64,000 nt of DNA from Acidobacteriota bacterium (GTDB lineage Bacteria; Acidobacteriota; Blastocatellia; Pyrinomonadales; Pyrinomonadaceae): contig QQUY01000001.1 in the NCBI GenBank assembly GCA_003385635.1, positions 2,209,001-2,273,000 of the forward strand, read 5' to 3'. Shown piece after piece: positions 28,561-37,703 of this stretch (within the stretch, counting starts at the first letter, position 1; each line of letters starts with the position of its first letter). Under the pieces are notes generated by a model that did no database searches, was not told where the DNA came from, and worked only from the letters and a program-made list of their open reading frames with translations. The position numbers and the translations under genes are program-made.

Positions 28561-29175
28561 CTAATACTGGCTCCGCATATACTCGGCGTTTCTAATATTG
28601 ACGTCGGAGGTGTATGCAACCGTCTGACCGGTCGGCTGTCCCTGAACGTCTTCAAGATTCACCGTTACGGTGATCCTTATCCGCCCCGTGTTCGCGCTTG
28701 GTGTTGATACGACTGTAGGTGCTGAGGTACTGCCAGAATAGTCAAAGTATTGAAACGTAACGTTGCTTATACCGTTCACGACAGCGGACGTCGTTGTCCC
28801 TGCGTGTGCGTCGTATCTGACTATCGATTCGGTTGCAGGATCGAAATAGTATGTGATGTCCTCACCAGCCGTCCCAGTCTCGAGGTCGCCATTGTTCCAG
28901 TTGCTTCTGAAGTGAAGCTGGCTGGTGCCTGAGTCGGCGGCGACCAGACCGTTGTCCGTCAGCCCGTAGCCCGCATTCCCGACTTCCCTAGACATGACGT
29001 TCAGAGCGGCCTGGGCAGCGGTCAAGGCGTCGGTCTTTGCACTTTCTCGTTCCCTAATGCTCATCGAACCTGAGAACAGCGTGGTCACAAGAGCGAGCAG
29101 CACGAGCGTGATCGTCATTGCGATCATGAACTCGAGGATCGAGAATCCTGCCTGCGATTTCTTCGTTTTCGTCAC
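28561..29175 (-). CDS. Type IV prepilin, PilW-like
   Basis: A 204-residue protein starting at a GTG at 29175. The prepilin site is QAG/FSILEFMIAMTITLVLL with Phe +1 and Glu +5, followed by the typical N-terminal alpha-helix and a beta-rich head (EDITYYFDPATESIVRYD). PilW-type proteins are minor pilins. The gene starts 7 bases from the next one. Confidence 0.88.
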   Translation of the reverse strand: MTKTKKSQAGFSILEFMIAMTITLVLLALVTTLFSGSMSIRERESAKTDALTAAQAALNVMSREVGNAGYGLTDNGLVAADSGTSQLHFRSNWNNGDLETGTAGEDITYYFDPATESIVRYDAHAGTTTSAVVNGISNVTFQYFDYSGSTSAPTVVSTPSANTGRIRITVTVNLEDVQGQPTGQTVAYTSDVNIRNAEYMRSQY

Positions 29176-29181
29176 TTGTGA

Positions 29182-29682
29182 TCAGTTCCCCCTTACCCTG
29201 TGAAATCTAACCGTCGAAGGAACGGCGGTTTGCCAGCCCGGCGTGGGGCTCGCAAGTGTTACGGTAACCGTTATCTCCTTTAGCGATGCATTGTTGTTGA
29301 CTTGTACGCCTGCCGTGAACGGGTCGTCGTCTATAGAAACATCAACCAGATACGCGTTGCCGCTGGGCCCCGCGACATCTACCTGTGCGCGTGTCCCGCC
29401 GCCTAGCGTCGTATCCATGACGCCCGAGGTGAACTTTGCGCTTCGAAGGAACTCAACTTCTCCCTGCAGGATCGCGAGCGCCTCGGACCTCGAGTCGTTG
29501 CCGGCATTGAAGGTGATCGCCCACGTGAAGGTTACGAACACTCCTAAAAGTGCCACCAGCAGGATGACCATCGCGATTACGACCTCGATCAGAGTGAATC
29601 CTGACTTCTCATTCGCTGGTTCAAACTCTTCGGTCCCGTTGATCGTACGATTGGGTAGCTTCTTCAGGGTGTTTGTAGTCAT
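29182..29682 (-). CDS. Type IV prepilin, PilV-like
   Basis: A 166-residue protein. The leader of 27 residues is long and polar, ending in the site KSG/FTLIEVVIAMVILLVALLG, with Glu at +5 that is needed for pilin assembly. The rest is a beta-rich head (GNAYLVDVSIDDDPFTAGV). It is a minor pilin of PilV/GspI type, in the same transcription unit as the neighbours. Confidence 0.88.
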   Translation of the reverse strand: MTTNTLKKLPNRTINGTEEFEPANEKSGFTLIEVVIAMVILLVALLGVFVTFTWAITFNAGNDSRSEALAILQGEVEFLRSAKFTSGVMDTTLGGGTRAQVDVAGPSGNAYLVDVSIDDDPFTAGVQVNNNASLKEITVTVTLASPTPGWQTAVPSTVRFHRVRGN

Positions 29683-29725
29683 TGTCTTTGGCGGTTCAGA
29701 GCAGTAAGTTCTTGATCGAAATCGC

Positions 29726-30634
29726 CTATTTACATCTTCCCGACCCGTTGAGGCTCATAGGCGGCATGCATACGCAGCCCGTGACAGCCGGTCTTTCGTT
29801 CTTGGTACACGCGACCGGGGTCGGCGACGGAGTAGGCGTCGGCGTCGGTGGAGGCGTCGCCGTCGGCGTTGGATTTGGCGAAGGACTTCCTACAGGTGTC
29901 GGAGTCGGTGTTGGAAACGGAGTCTGTGTAGGCGTCGCCGTTGGAGTTGCGGTTGGTGTGGGGAACGGTGTCGGAACACCGGTTACGCCGGTCAGATCGA
30001 TCGCTCCCGGAGCTGTCGAAACCAAAGGCTCAATTGCAGTGTTTGTGTTTATGGTGGAGACAACCGGATCCTGGGCGGTCGAGGGTGTCTCACCGTTGTC
30101 AAACATTGAAACCGTACCCGTAGGCGACAATCTTACGTAGTAGGACGTCGGACTGACCGCATCTTCAAAAGAACTGCAGTTGTCGCAGACTATGAAAACC
30201 GGGTCGATCTCATCACCGATGCTGTTCGTTGCAGTTACGTGCCCCCTTCGGTCAAACACGATCGTCACCGGATATGAGATCCCGGCTCCTACGATCTTGA
30301 CGTTGTTCCGGCCGCTGAAATCGATCGTCCTCGTTTCTGTATTCTCAAGCACTCCATCCTGATCAAGATCGATGGAAACCGTGATAGTGTCCGTATCGAC
30401 CAGGATCACGCGTGACATATCGACAACGTTGTCGGGTCGTCTCTTGACCGAATCGAACCGGGCCCGCTCGAGATTCACTTTGAGTTCCCGGGCGACGTTC
30501 TGGGTTTCGAACACGGTCGAGGCGTTGCCGAACTGTGCGACAGCGAACACGACGAGAATGCTGATGATCACTACGACGATGATCATCTCGAGAACGGAAA
30601 AGCCGCGTTGAGAGAGTTTATTGTTTCTTTTCAT
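29726..30634 (-). CDS. Type IV prepilin, FimT/GspH-like, with Pro/Thr tail
   Basis: A 302-residue prepilin, starting at ATG 30634. The site is SQRG/FSVLEMIIVVVIISILV with Glu +5. Residues 25-200 form the FimT/GspH-like head; then a long run of Pro-Thr repeats (near residues 220-270) and a cysteine-bearing end (VACTKNERPAVTGCVCMPPM, ending CK) are added. The tail is not part of a normal pilin and could act as a spacer with a small disulfide knot at the pilus tip. It is the first gene of the operon. Confidence 0.86.
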   Translation of the reverse strand: MKRNNKLSQRGFSVLEMIIVVVIISILVVFAVAQFGNASTVFETQNVARELKVNLERARFDSVKRRPDNVVDMSRVILVDTDTITVSIDLDQDGVLENTETRTIDFSGRNNVKIVGAGISYPVTIVFDRRGHVTATNSIGDEIDPVFIVCDNCSSFEDAVSPTSYYVRLSPTGTVSMFDNGETPSTAQDPVVSTINTNTAIEPLVSTAPGAIDLTGVTGVPTPFPTPTATPTATPTQTPFPTPTPTPVGSPSPNPTPTATPPPTPTPTPSPTPVACTKNERPAVTGCVCMPPMSLNGSGRCK

Positions 30635-30807
30635 TGGTCGGCACCGGAAGCTCGCGGGAGGTTTGGCTGGCTGGGAAATATTAAACCCTGCCCGCAATTG
30701 ATAGTTTTAACACAGTTAAATTTTGTCTGCAACAGTTTTACACTGCTGTCGATTATAAATAAACAACGAAACGGCAGGCTATTTCAAAACCAGTGAACCA
30801 CCTGCCG

Positions 30808-30837
30808 AAAACAAAAAGCCGCGGTTTCCCGCGGCTT
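30808..30837 (-). terminator. Rho-independent terminator of the carboxylate-amine ligase gene
   Basis: Read on the minus strand, AAGCCGCGG (30829-30837) pairs with CCGCGGCTT (30816-30824) around four bases, then comes TTTTTGTTTT, 24 bases after the gene's stop. Confidence 0.8.
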
Positions 30838-30860
30838 ACATAGATGACGATTGGTCGAAC

Positions 30861-31982
30861 TTATACTGTACAGGTTTCCGGAACGCTCTCGAGAGTGTTC
30901 TTGATCAAAAGGTCGACCACAGCCTCGTACTTCTCGCCCGATTCGTGGAACACCTTCAGCTGCGCATCGGCGGACGTTCCGCGCTCGAGTATGGTGTGGA
31001 TATGCTCGACCTCTTCCCTCGAGCCAAGATCGTCAAGTACATCGTCCACAAAATCCAGAAGCTCCCGGACAAGGTCCTTTGCGGGCACTTCCTTCTGTTT
31101 GCCAAGATCGAGAAGCTTGCCATCCAGCCCGTATCGTATCGCCCGCCATTTGTTTTCCTGGATTAGCCGGCGGTGATACAGCCGGAATCCAAGATTCTGG
31201 TCTATAAGGCGGTTCAGCTTTGCGACGATCGCCTGAAAGAGTCCCGCGATCGCGACCGTATCGTCAACTCGCGTAGGAATGTCGCAGACCCGGAACTCCA
31301 GCGTCGGGAAGTACGGATGGGGCCGGACGTCCCAGTAGATCTTCTTGCCGTCATCGATGCAGTTCATACGCACCAGCTGATCGACATAGCTTTCGAAATT
31401 CTGATAGGAATTGAAGTGATCGGGAATGTCCGTCCTGGGAAACTTCTTAAAGACCTCAGACCTGTAGGACTTTAAGCCGGTATTGAAACCGAGCCAGAAC
31501 GGTGAAGACGTAGAAAGCGCCAGCACGTGAGGCAGGAAGTAACGCGCGGCGTTCATGATATGGATCTGCCGCTCCCTGTCTTCAATGCCGACGTGAACGT
31601 GCAGACCGAATATCAGTAGACTGCGCGCGACCATCTGCAGCTCATCGACAAGCAGCTTGTAGCGGTCGTGCTCAAAGATCTCCTGTTCCGACCATTTTGA
31701 GAACGGGTGTGTGGAAGCAGCGACGATCTCGAGCCCCTTCTTCTGTGCCAGACCCGAAACGATGCATCGCAGCTTCGAAATATCCTCGCGTGCCTCCTGA
31801 ATGTTTGCGCAGACGCCGGTGCCGACCTCGATCATCGACTGGATCATCTCCGGCTTGACCTTCTCGCCGAGCATCAAGCGCCCTTCTGCCAGGATCTCCG
31901 ACACATGGGACTTTAGCTCCCTTGTCTTCGGGTCGACTATCTGGAATTCTTCCTCGATACCTAACGTGTATTGTTCGAACAT
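30861..31982 (-). CDS. Carboxylate-amine ligase, YbdK/GCS2 type
   Basis: A 373-residue protein of the glutamate-cysteine ligase 2 family. It starts GIEEEFQIVDPKTRELKSH and has the signature IEVGTGVCANIQEAREDIS near residue 48 and HVHVGIEDRERQIHIMNAARYFLPH near residue 128, with later LEFRVCDIPTRVDDTVAIAG. Members have weak gamma-glutamylcysteine ligase activity; true glutathione synthesis would need a separate synthetase, which is not in the window. It is transcribed alone, away from a 417-base gap (31983-32400) in which I see nothing supportable. Confidence 0.94.
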   Translation of the reverse strand: MFEQYTLGIEEEFQIVDPKTRELKSHVSEILAEGRLMLGEKVKPEMIQSMIEVGTGVCANIQEAREDISKLRCIVSGLAQKKGLEIVAASTHPFSKWSEQEIFEHDRYKLLVDELQMVARSLLIFGLHVHVGIEDRERQIHIMNAARYFLPHVLALSTSSPFWLGFNTGLKSYRSEVFKKFPRTDIPDHFNSYQNFESYVDQLVRMNCIDDGKKIYWDVRPHPYFPTLEFRVCDIPTRVDDTVAIAGLFQAIVAKLNRLIDQNLGFRLYHRRLIQENKWRAIRYGLDGKLLDLGKQKEVPAKDLVRELLDFVDDVLDDLGSREEVEHIHTILERGTSADAQLKVFHESGEKYEAVVDLLIKNTLESVPETCTV

Positions 31983-32400
31983 ATTTGGTCCGTTTTATCT
32001 ACCCTTCTATTGACCGGATCGATGGAGAACAAGGGAACTTCGGAAGAAGTGTACTCCCGGGATTTCCCTTCCAGGAATCTGTTTTGTTGAGATTGTAGAT
32101 GAAAACCCGATCAATCAAAAGTATTTTGGGTTTTGAGGCCTCATTTGCAGCTCCCGGACCACCGCGCATCGAACTGTCTATCCGCTTCCGATGGAGAGCG
32201 ATTTGCGGCGGCCGGGGAAATTCGACAATCCCTTTGGTTTGCTAAGGTTTATGGAAAACCTGCCGTTTGCAAATTTGTAATCGGCAAGATACCATTATGC
32301 CTCGTTAAATCAGCCCTTAGATAGGATTTTAGCCCCTGACGAGTTACAATTTTGCTTCAGCTTTTTCAATGTTGAGCTGATGCGATCCACGGGCGAATTT

Positions 32401-33534
32401 ATGGGATTCTCGACCACCGCAATTCATGCCGGCAACGAGCCAGACGCTTCCACCGGTTCTGTCAGCGTGCCGATCTACCAGACCTCGACATATGCACAGG
32501 ACGGACTCGGCAAGCACAAGGGCTACGAGTATGCCCGAACGCAGAATCCTACGAGGTCTGCGCTCGAGAAGAATATCTCAGCGCTGGAAGGCGCGAAGTT
32601 CGGTTTTGCGTTCGCTTCCGGAATGTCGGCGACCGATGCAACGCTGAAGCTTGTCAAAGCCGGCGACCACGTCATCCTCGGAAACAACACCTACGGCGGC
32701 ACGTTTCGGCTTTTTGACCGGATCCTTACCAATTACGGGATCGAGTTCGACCTTGTCGACACCACGGACGTCCACAATGTCGAACAGGCGTTTCGCGAGA
32801 ATACAAAAATGGTGTTTGTCGAGACTCCGACGAATCCTGTGATGAGTCTGACGGACCTGGAAGCGGTTTCGTCACTCGCTCACACTCAGGGCGCGATAGT
32901 GGTTTGCGACAATACGTTCATGTCGCCGTACCTTCAAAGGCCGCTTGAGCTGGGGGTCGACGTAGTTGTTCATTCGACCACGAAGTACTTAAACGGACAT
33001 TCGGACAGCGTCGGCGGATTTGTCGCTTTGAACGATGAGCGCCACGCTGAATGGATAGGCTTTGTTCAGAATAGTGTCGGTGCGATCCTTTCCCCGTTCG
33101 ATTCGTTCATGGTCCTGCGGGGAACCAAGACGCTGGCCGTAAGGATGGACAGGCACAACGAGAACGGCCAGGCCGTCGCGAACTTCCTTGTGGAGCATCC
33201 GAAGGTCGAAAAGGTCTACTACCCGGGGCTTGTTTCGCATCCTCAGCACGAGCTCGCGAAAAGGCAGCAGAAGGGGTTTGGCGGGATGGTATCATTTGAA
33301 ACCGGCTCGCTCGAGAACGCAAAATCCGTCCTCGAATCCGTAAAGGTGTTTACACTTGCCGAAAGCCTCGGCGGGGTCGAGAGCCTGATCTCGCATCCGG
33401 CAACTATGACTCACGCCGCGGTGCCATATGAAACGAGACAGGAACTCGGGATCACCGACGGCTTGGTTCGTGTTTCGGTCGGCATAGAAGATATAGAGGA
33501 TCTGATCAGCGATCTTGATCAGGCGCTGGACTAA
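32401..33534 (+). CDS. Trans-sulfuration PLP enzyme (cystathionine gamma-synthase/lyase family)
   Basis: A 377-residue Cys/Met metabolism PLP enzyme. The ATG at 32401 gives the usual MGFSTTAIHAGNEPD; an ATG at 32380 is possible. The internal-aldimine lysine is in VVHSTTKYLNGHSD near residue 198, the phosphate-binding site in FASGMSATDATLKL, and SLGGVESLISHPATMTHA is the typical substrate region. Whether it makes or splits cystathionine, or acts as O-acetylhomoserine sulfhydrylase, cannot be told from the text alone. It stands alone, 76 bases before the phosphatase gene. Confidence 0.94.
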   Translation: MGFSTTAIHAGNEPDASTGSVSVPIYQTSTYAQDGLGKHKGYEYARTQNPTRSALEKNISALEGAKFGFAFASGMSATDATLKLVKAGDHVILGNNTYGGTFRLFDRILTNYGIEFDLVDTTDVHNVEQAFRENTKMVFVETPTNPVMSLTDLEAVSSLAHTQGAIVVCDNTFMSPYLQRPLELGVDVVVHSTTKYLNGHSDSVGGFVALNDERHAEWIGFVQNSVGAILSPFDSFMVLRGTKTLAVRMDRHNENGQAVANFLVEHPKVEKVYYPGLVSHPQHELAKRQQKGFGGMVSFETGSLENAKSVLESVKVFTLAESLGGVESLISHPATMTHAAVPYETRQELGITDGLVRVSVGIEDIEDLISDLDQALD

Positions 33535-33610
33535 AGTTCAAAATGCCGGGCGGAGCCGCTCTTGACTCCCGCAATTCCGAATCAAGAGTTAATGGCCCGC
33601 TCCACGCAAT

Positions 33611-34543
33611 ATGCTTAACGTAGAAGTACACGCGACGTCCCACGTCGGACGCGTCAGAAAAGGCAACGAGGACAATTACCTCGTGCTGAGGCTGTCCGAT
33701 GCGAAACAGTGGACCAGCCGACAAGATGCCGGGGACGCAGTTGTCGAGTCGCACGAATTCCAGATCGATGACGAAGGGCTGATCCTGGCCGTTTCGGACG
33801 GAATGGGCGGAGCACTGGCGGGCGAAGTGGCAAGCAAGATGGCCGTCGACACGGTCGGCGAAACGATGACCGACGCCGATCCCGACAAGACCGTCTCACC
33901 TAACGATTTTGGTGAGACCCTGGTAGGAAAGCTCTACGACTCGATCGTCTACGCAAATCACAAGATCCACCAAAAAGGCCGTGAACCGGAATACCAGGGA
34001 ATGGGCGCAACTTTCACCGGCGTGGGCATTACCAACGGCGCGGTCGACCTGGTTCAGATCGGCGACAGCAGGACCTACCTGATCAGAAACGCAAAGATTT
34101 ATCAGGTCACGAAAGACCAGTCTCTGGTACAGCAACTAATCGACTCCGGCCAGATCTCAGCCGAAGAGGCAGAAACCCACGCATTGAAGAACGTGATCCT
34201 TCAAGCGCTCGGTGCGCAGAACGAGATCTACCCCGTAGCGGCACGTCTGACTCCTCAGCGTGACGACATTCTGATCATCTGCAGTGACGGGCTATCGAAC
34301 AAGATAGATGGCGTCGATATGCAGACGATCGTATTCGACAACATCGACAGTCTCCAGGATGCGGCAACCGCGCTGGTCGACGAGGCCAATGAGCGCGGAG
34401 GCGAGGACAACATCACGGTCATCATTGCCCGGCTGACAGGCAGTGACCTTGACGAACCTTCCGACGAAGAGATCAGGCTCGAGTCTATCTCTCCTGAAAG
34501 CATCCACGACACTGCCGAACAGGACACCGCCGAGATTCTATAA
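33611..34543 (+). CDS. PP2C-type Ser/Thr protein phosphatase
   Basis: A 310-residue PPM-family phosphatase. GNEDN (residues 18-22) and SDGMGG (62-67) carry the acidic residues that bind the two catalytic metals; GDSRTYLIRN, CSDGLSN and GGEDNITVI are the later PP2C motifs. The C-terminal 40 residues are acidic and disordered. It likely reverses phosphorylation by Hanks-type kinases such as the fusion at 39931. No membrane segment is seen, so it is cytoplasmic. Confidence 0.95.
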   Translation: MLNVEVHATSHVGRVRKGNEDNYLVLRLSDAKQWTSRQDAGDAVVESHEFQIDDEGLILAVSDGMGGALAGEVASKMAVDTVGETMTDADPDKTVSPNDFGETLVGKLYDSIVYANHKIHQKGREPEYQGMGATFTGVGITNGAVDLVQIGDSRTYLIRNAKIYQVTKDQSLVQQLIDSGQISAEEAETHALKNVILQALGAQNEIYPVAARLTPQRDDILIICSDGLSNKIDGVDMQTIVFDNIDSLQDAATALVDEANERGGEDNITVIIARLTGSDLDEPSDEEIRLESISPESIHDTAEQDTAEIL

Positions 34544-34559
34544 ATTTTGCTCTGATTTC

Positions 34560-35045
34560 TTAGTCCGACTGACGCCAGCCGTGGAGTTTTCTGGCTGCGC
34601 GTTTTACGTAAATCGAAGAACCTTCGACCCTGACTACCTCTACCTTCTCGCCCTCTTTCAGATCATCCTCGTCATCGATCGGAAACGCTTTCCAGGTGGA
34701 ACCGTAGACATTTACCGAGGCTGCCTTCAAAGCGCCTTTGCTTCCTTTCTTGACCGTTCCTATCTGTCCCGGCAGCGTGTCGACGCCGGTCAGGTATTCT
34801 TCGTCGTTACCGAAAGGATTGTACTGGTAGAAGATGGTCCTCGACATTACTGTGAGCGCGGTCGCTACGATAACGAAGATAAGGAACTGAGCCAGCAGGC
34901 CCGCACCGAGGAACGATGCGAGGGCGGCGATGAGAGCCGCGATACCGAACCAGAACAGAACAAAGCCGAGCGTGAATATCTCGGCGATGATCAGAAGGAC
35001 CCCAAGAATTCCCCAAATTATCCAAGCGTACTGTTCAATATCCAT
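34560..35045 (-). CDS. NfeD-like membrane protein
   Basis: A 161-residue protein with three or four transmembrane helices (about residues 6-80) and a C-terminal OB-fold domain (LPGQIGTVKKGSKGALKAASVNVYGSTWKAFP split over residues 92-125), the standard NfeD short form. Such proteins accompany membrane stomatin-type proteins and may stabilise them, but no stomatin gene lies next to it. It converges with the phosphatase gene, 17 bases apart. Confidence 0.92.
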   Translation of the reverse strand: MDIEQYAWIIWGILGVLLIIAEIFTLGFVLFWFGIAALIAALASFLGAGLLAQFLIFVIVATALTVMSRTIFYQYNPFGNDEEYLTGVDTLPGQIGTVKKGSKGALKAASVNVYGSTWKAFPIDDEDDLKEGEKVEVVRVEGSSIYVKRAARKLHGWRQSD

Positions 35046-35103
35046 CAGCTAAAAACGGACGAAAGGCGATCTGAGTAAAGTATTGCAAGTATTTGCGGAT
35101 TTG

Positions 35104-35373
<270 letters not shown>

Positions 35374-35457
35374 GCTGGGGTGGCGGAATTGGTAGACGCA
35401 CAGGACTTAAAATCCTGCGCCCTTAGGGGCATGCGGGTTCGACTCCCGCCCTCAGCA
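35374..35457 (+). tRNA. tRNA-Leu (anticodon TAA)
   Basis: An 84-base tRNA with acceptor GCTGGGG paired to CCTCAGC (one G-U), a D arm (GGCGGAATTGGTAGACGC), an anticodon stem CAGGA/TCCTG with loop CTTAAAA giving anticodon TAA, the long variable arm of a class II tRNA (GCCCTTAGGGGC), and the T arm GCGGGTTCGACTCCCGC. Position 35457 is the discriminator A; CCA is not encoded. Its 3' half is repeated, with changes, at 37704-37759, and an integrase remnant lies just downstream. Confidence 0.97.
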
Positions 35458-35533
35458 AATATTCTATTTAAATGAGTTAAAAGAAACTGAAAGATAACTA
35501 GATCTAGCTAATACTTAACTCAAATGAGCTTTG

Positions 35534-35553
35534 GTGTGCCATTTAGTGTGCCA
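35534..35553. repeat. Short direct repeats near the integrase end
   Basis: GTGTGCCA occurs at 35534-35541 and again at 35546-35553, twelve bases apart, in the AT-rich strip (35458-35564) between the tRNA and the integrase remnant. Such repeats could be integrase arm-binding sites. Confidence 0.45.
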
Positions 35554-35564
35554 ATCTCATTGAA

Positions 35565-36131
35565 TTAGCTACTTTTTCCATTAAATAACATCTGCTCTAT
35601 GTGCTCTGTAGCTTCTGCTTGCATGTTCGGTAAGACGTGAGAATAGACATCAAGAGTAAGGGCAATAGATGAGTGGCCCAACCTTTCACTGATAATCTTT
35701 GCATGAACTCCAGCCTTCAAGAGTAAAGTGGCATGCGTGTGTCTCAGATCGTAGAGCCTGAGGCCACTCAGACCAGCTCGTTTCAATACTCTCTTGAAAA
35801 CTTTCGTTACGCTTGTGTGAGTCAACGGAGTTCCAATACTGGTTGGAAAGACGAGGTCGTTGTCTTCCCAATTCTCTGATCGTAGTCTTTCCTCAAGTTG
35901 ATCTGCCCTGTGCTTCCTAAGATCTGCAATAAGAGAGTGGGGAAGGGGTAGAGTTCTCCGCGAACTATTTGTCTTAAGCTCTGAGAAATACCAGTCTTGT
36001 TTAGGTAGACGAATGAGTGCCCTCTTTACTGTGAGAGTCCGCTTTGAGAAATCTATGTCTTTCCACTTAACGGCAAGGTATTCTTGAGGCCTTAGGTCTG
36101 TCTAGAGTGCAAATGAGAAAAGTGGCTTCAA
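35565..36131 (-). pseudogene. Tyrosine recombinase/integrase remnant
   Basis: The minus-strand frame encodes the catalytic part of a phage-type tyrosine integrase. Going 5' to 3' it reads PLFSFAL, then a TAG stop at 36102-36104, then TDLRPQEYLAVKWKDIDF with the first catalytic Arg, then LRLYDLRHTHATLLL with Arg and His, LGHSSIALTLDVYSH with the second His and the nucleophile Tyr, and the usual tail. The N-terminal core-binding domain is missing, the sequence upstream being a different gene, and the TAG replaces a residue just before the TGLRPxE motif. It is therefore inactive. It sits 108 bases from tRNA-Leu, the usual target of such enzymes. Confidence 0.85.
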
Positions 36132-37364
36132 CTACTCGTTAGCCATGTGTACACAAACCTTCTTCTTGATTAATTCATTGAATCCTGCTTCGTCCGCAGC
36201 TTTGTAAAGAATTTCTCTATCCTTTCGATCGACCTTTCCATCCTCGTTCAAGTCAGACGGGCAAACGTCTGCAGCGGCTCCGTATTGATGTCGACTAGTC
36301 GGTGAGTGGTTTGGTAGCGAGTCGTTGTGTGCTGGATTGCGGTATCCACTCAGAATCGTCAACGGCTTGGAACCTACGGCTGTTCTAACTTCTTCCAGTT
36401 GGCTCAGAAGTCCGTCCGTGATTACAGCCCAGCTGTAGGTTCCCGAGTTCAGTTCATCGAAGCTGAAATTAGCCGAAGACTTAGATTGAGTAAAGTCGCC
36501 CGGGCTTGGCACTGTCCTTGCTCTTGTAACATATTCATCTCGAAGAAGGTCTAGCTCAGCGATCGCAGAGACCCTTGATTCTTCTTGCTCTAGCGCTAAT
36601 ACTTGTGCGTTAAATTTTGCCACTGTTTCCAGCCGCCCACCTGAGAATTTGTAATCGACAAGTGTAAATCCCTTGACGATCCTATCTTGAGTCAAAAATT
36701 GACTGTGAGCGCTTTCAATACCTGCAACACCTGTCCCGCCCGTTGATGTGGTTTCAAATACATGCCGCGCGTCCTTTACCCTTCTTAAGGCGGAACGGAG
36801 GTTTCCTAACTCGCGCAAAGCATTGTCCCATACGAGCTCAATTCCCCTAATTAGCATCAGGATTCCATCTTTACGCGCTGGTAAATACTCATTATTGTAC
36901 GCATTTGCAAATTCATAAAACGACGGTTCGCATCTCCAATGACCAAGGTCAGCGTGCCGGTCGTGTTCGTCAACAAGTTTCGACATCTGCTGTGCATCGG
37001 TTGAGTTCGCATCCGTAGTCCTCCCCAAACTTGCAAGCTTTTTCAGTATCGGAATTAACACAGTACGAATTTTTCGAATCTGTTTCCTATTCCACTCGTT
37101 TTGTTCGGCATTACATTGGGGGCCAACATCAGATACATCTATAAACGAAGTCCGTAACTGCCACTGCCCTTCCAACGAAGCCAACGGGAGTGTTAGCTTG
37201 ATACTACCATCGTTGGATAAATCGGGTTTTTCGATTGTAGTTCCGGAGATGACCTCAGATTTCTTGGGCTCAAGCTCTTTACCGAATTCCCGCTCAAACT
37301 GTATCTTTGCGGCGGCTTCTCGTTCTCTTTCCTGTGCTAGGTAGCTTTTATTATTCTTCCACAT
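36132..37364 (-). CDS. M15-like peptidase domain protein, island cargo
   Basis: A 410-residue protein; ATG at 37364 is chosen over TTG at 37370. The C-terminal 90 residues form a D-Ala-D-Ala-carboxypeptidase-like (M15) domain: LSGYRNPAHNDSLPNHSP, then SRHQYGAAADVCPSD with the SxHxxGxAxD zinc ligands, and a closing His in VCVHM. Between them is the loop DLNEDGKVDRKD, a dockerin or EF-hand type calcium site. The N-terminal 290 residues are helical and unknown; no signal peptide is seen. The stop TAG is in frame with the following integrase remnant. Its base composition looks lower in G+C than its neighbours, as expected for transferred DNA. Confidence 0.78.
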   Translation of the reverse strand: MWKNNKSYLAQEREREAAAKIQFEREFGKELEPKKSEVISGTTIEKPDLSNDGSIKLTLPLASLEGQWQLRTSFIDVSDVGPQCNAEQNEWNRKQIRKIRTVLIPILKKLASLGRTTDANSTDAQQMSKLVDEHDRHADLGHWRCEPSFYEFANAYNNEYLPARKDGILMLIRGIELVWDNALRELGNLRSALRRVKDARHVFETTSTGGTGVAGIESAHSQFLTQDRIVKGFTLVDYKFSGGRLETVAKFNAQVLALEQEESRVSAIAELDLLRDEYVTRARTVPSPGDFTQSKSSANFSFDELNSGTYSWAVITDGLLSQLEEVRTAVGSKPLTILSGYRNPAHNDSLPNHSPTSRHQYGAAADVCPSDLNEDGKVDRKDREILYKAADEAGFNELIKKKVCVHMANE

Positions 37365-37703
37365 AAACAAACTATGAGTTTTCCGTCCGAAATATTACCT
37401 CACGGACAGTGATTACCATTTAGGCGCAGCCAAGTAAAGGTTATCTGCCTGAATTTGGCGGAACCATGGGTTGAGTGAACTGCCCTTCATATATGGACCA
37501 GTCTGAAAGTCAGTATACCCGGCTTTTTTGGAAGTCGGGTATCTCTTCTTTTGGCATCACGGACTCCGGCCCCATAGACCTTCTTGCAGAAACTCTTTGA
37601 AGCCGGAGGAAAGGAACCGAAGAGAACTAAACTGCCTTTCGCGAAACCACCGATTCATCAGAAGTTATCCGAAGACAAGCGAAGTAGTACCAAGTACTCT
37701 TAA
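37365..37703. other. Intergenic, right part of the island
   Basis: No supportable gene. A hairpin ATACCCG (37515-37521) with CGGGTAT (37536-37542), followed by CTCTTCTTTT, could be a terminator. The rest shows nothing I can name. Confidence 0.4.

Noticed and set aside
29682-30140. Plus-strand ORF rich in GVGVGVG
   Set aside because: It is the complement of the Pro/Thr repeat of the prepilin and has no start signal.
32101-32400. SAM riboswitch or other leader before the PLP enzyme
   Set aside because: No helix set or terminator typical of these elements could be identified; the stretch is not distinctive.
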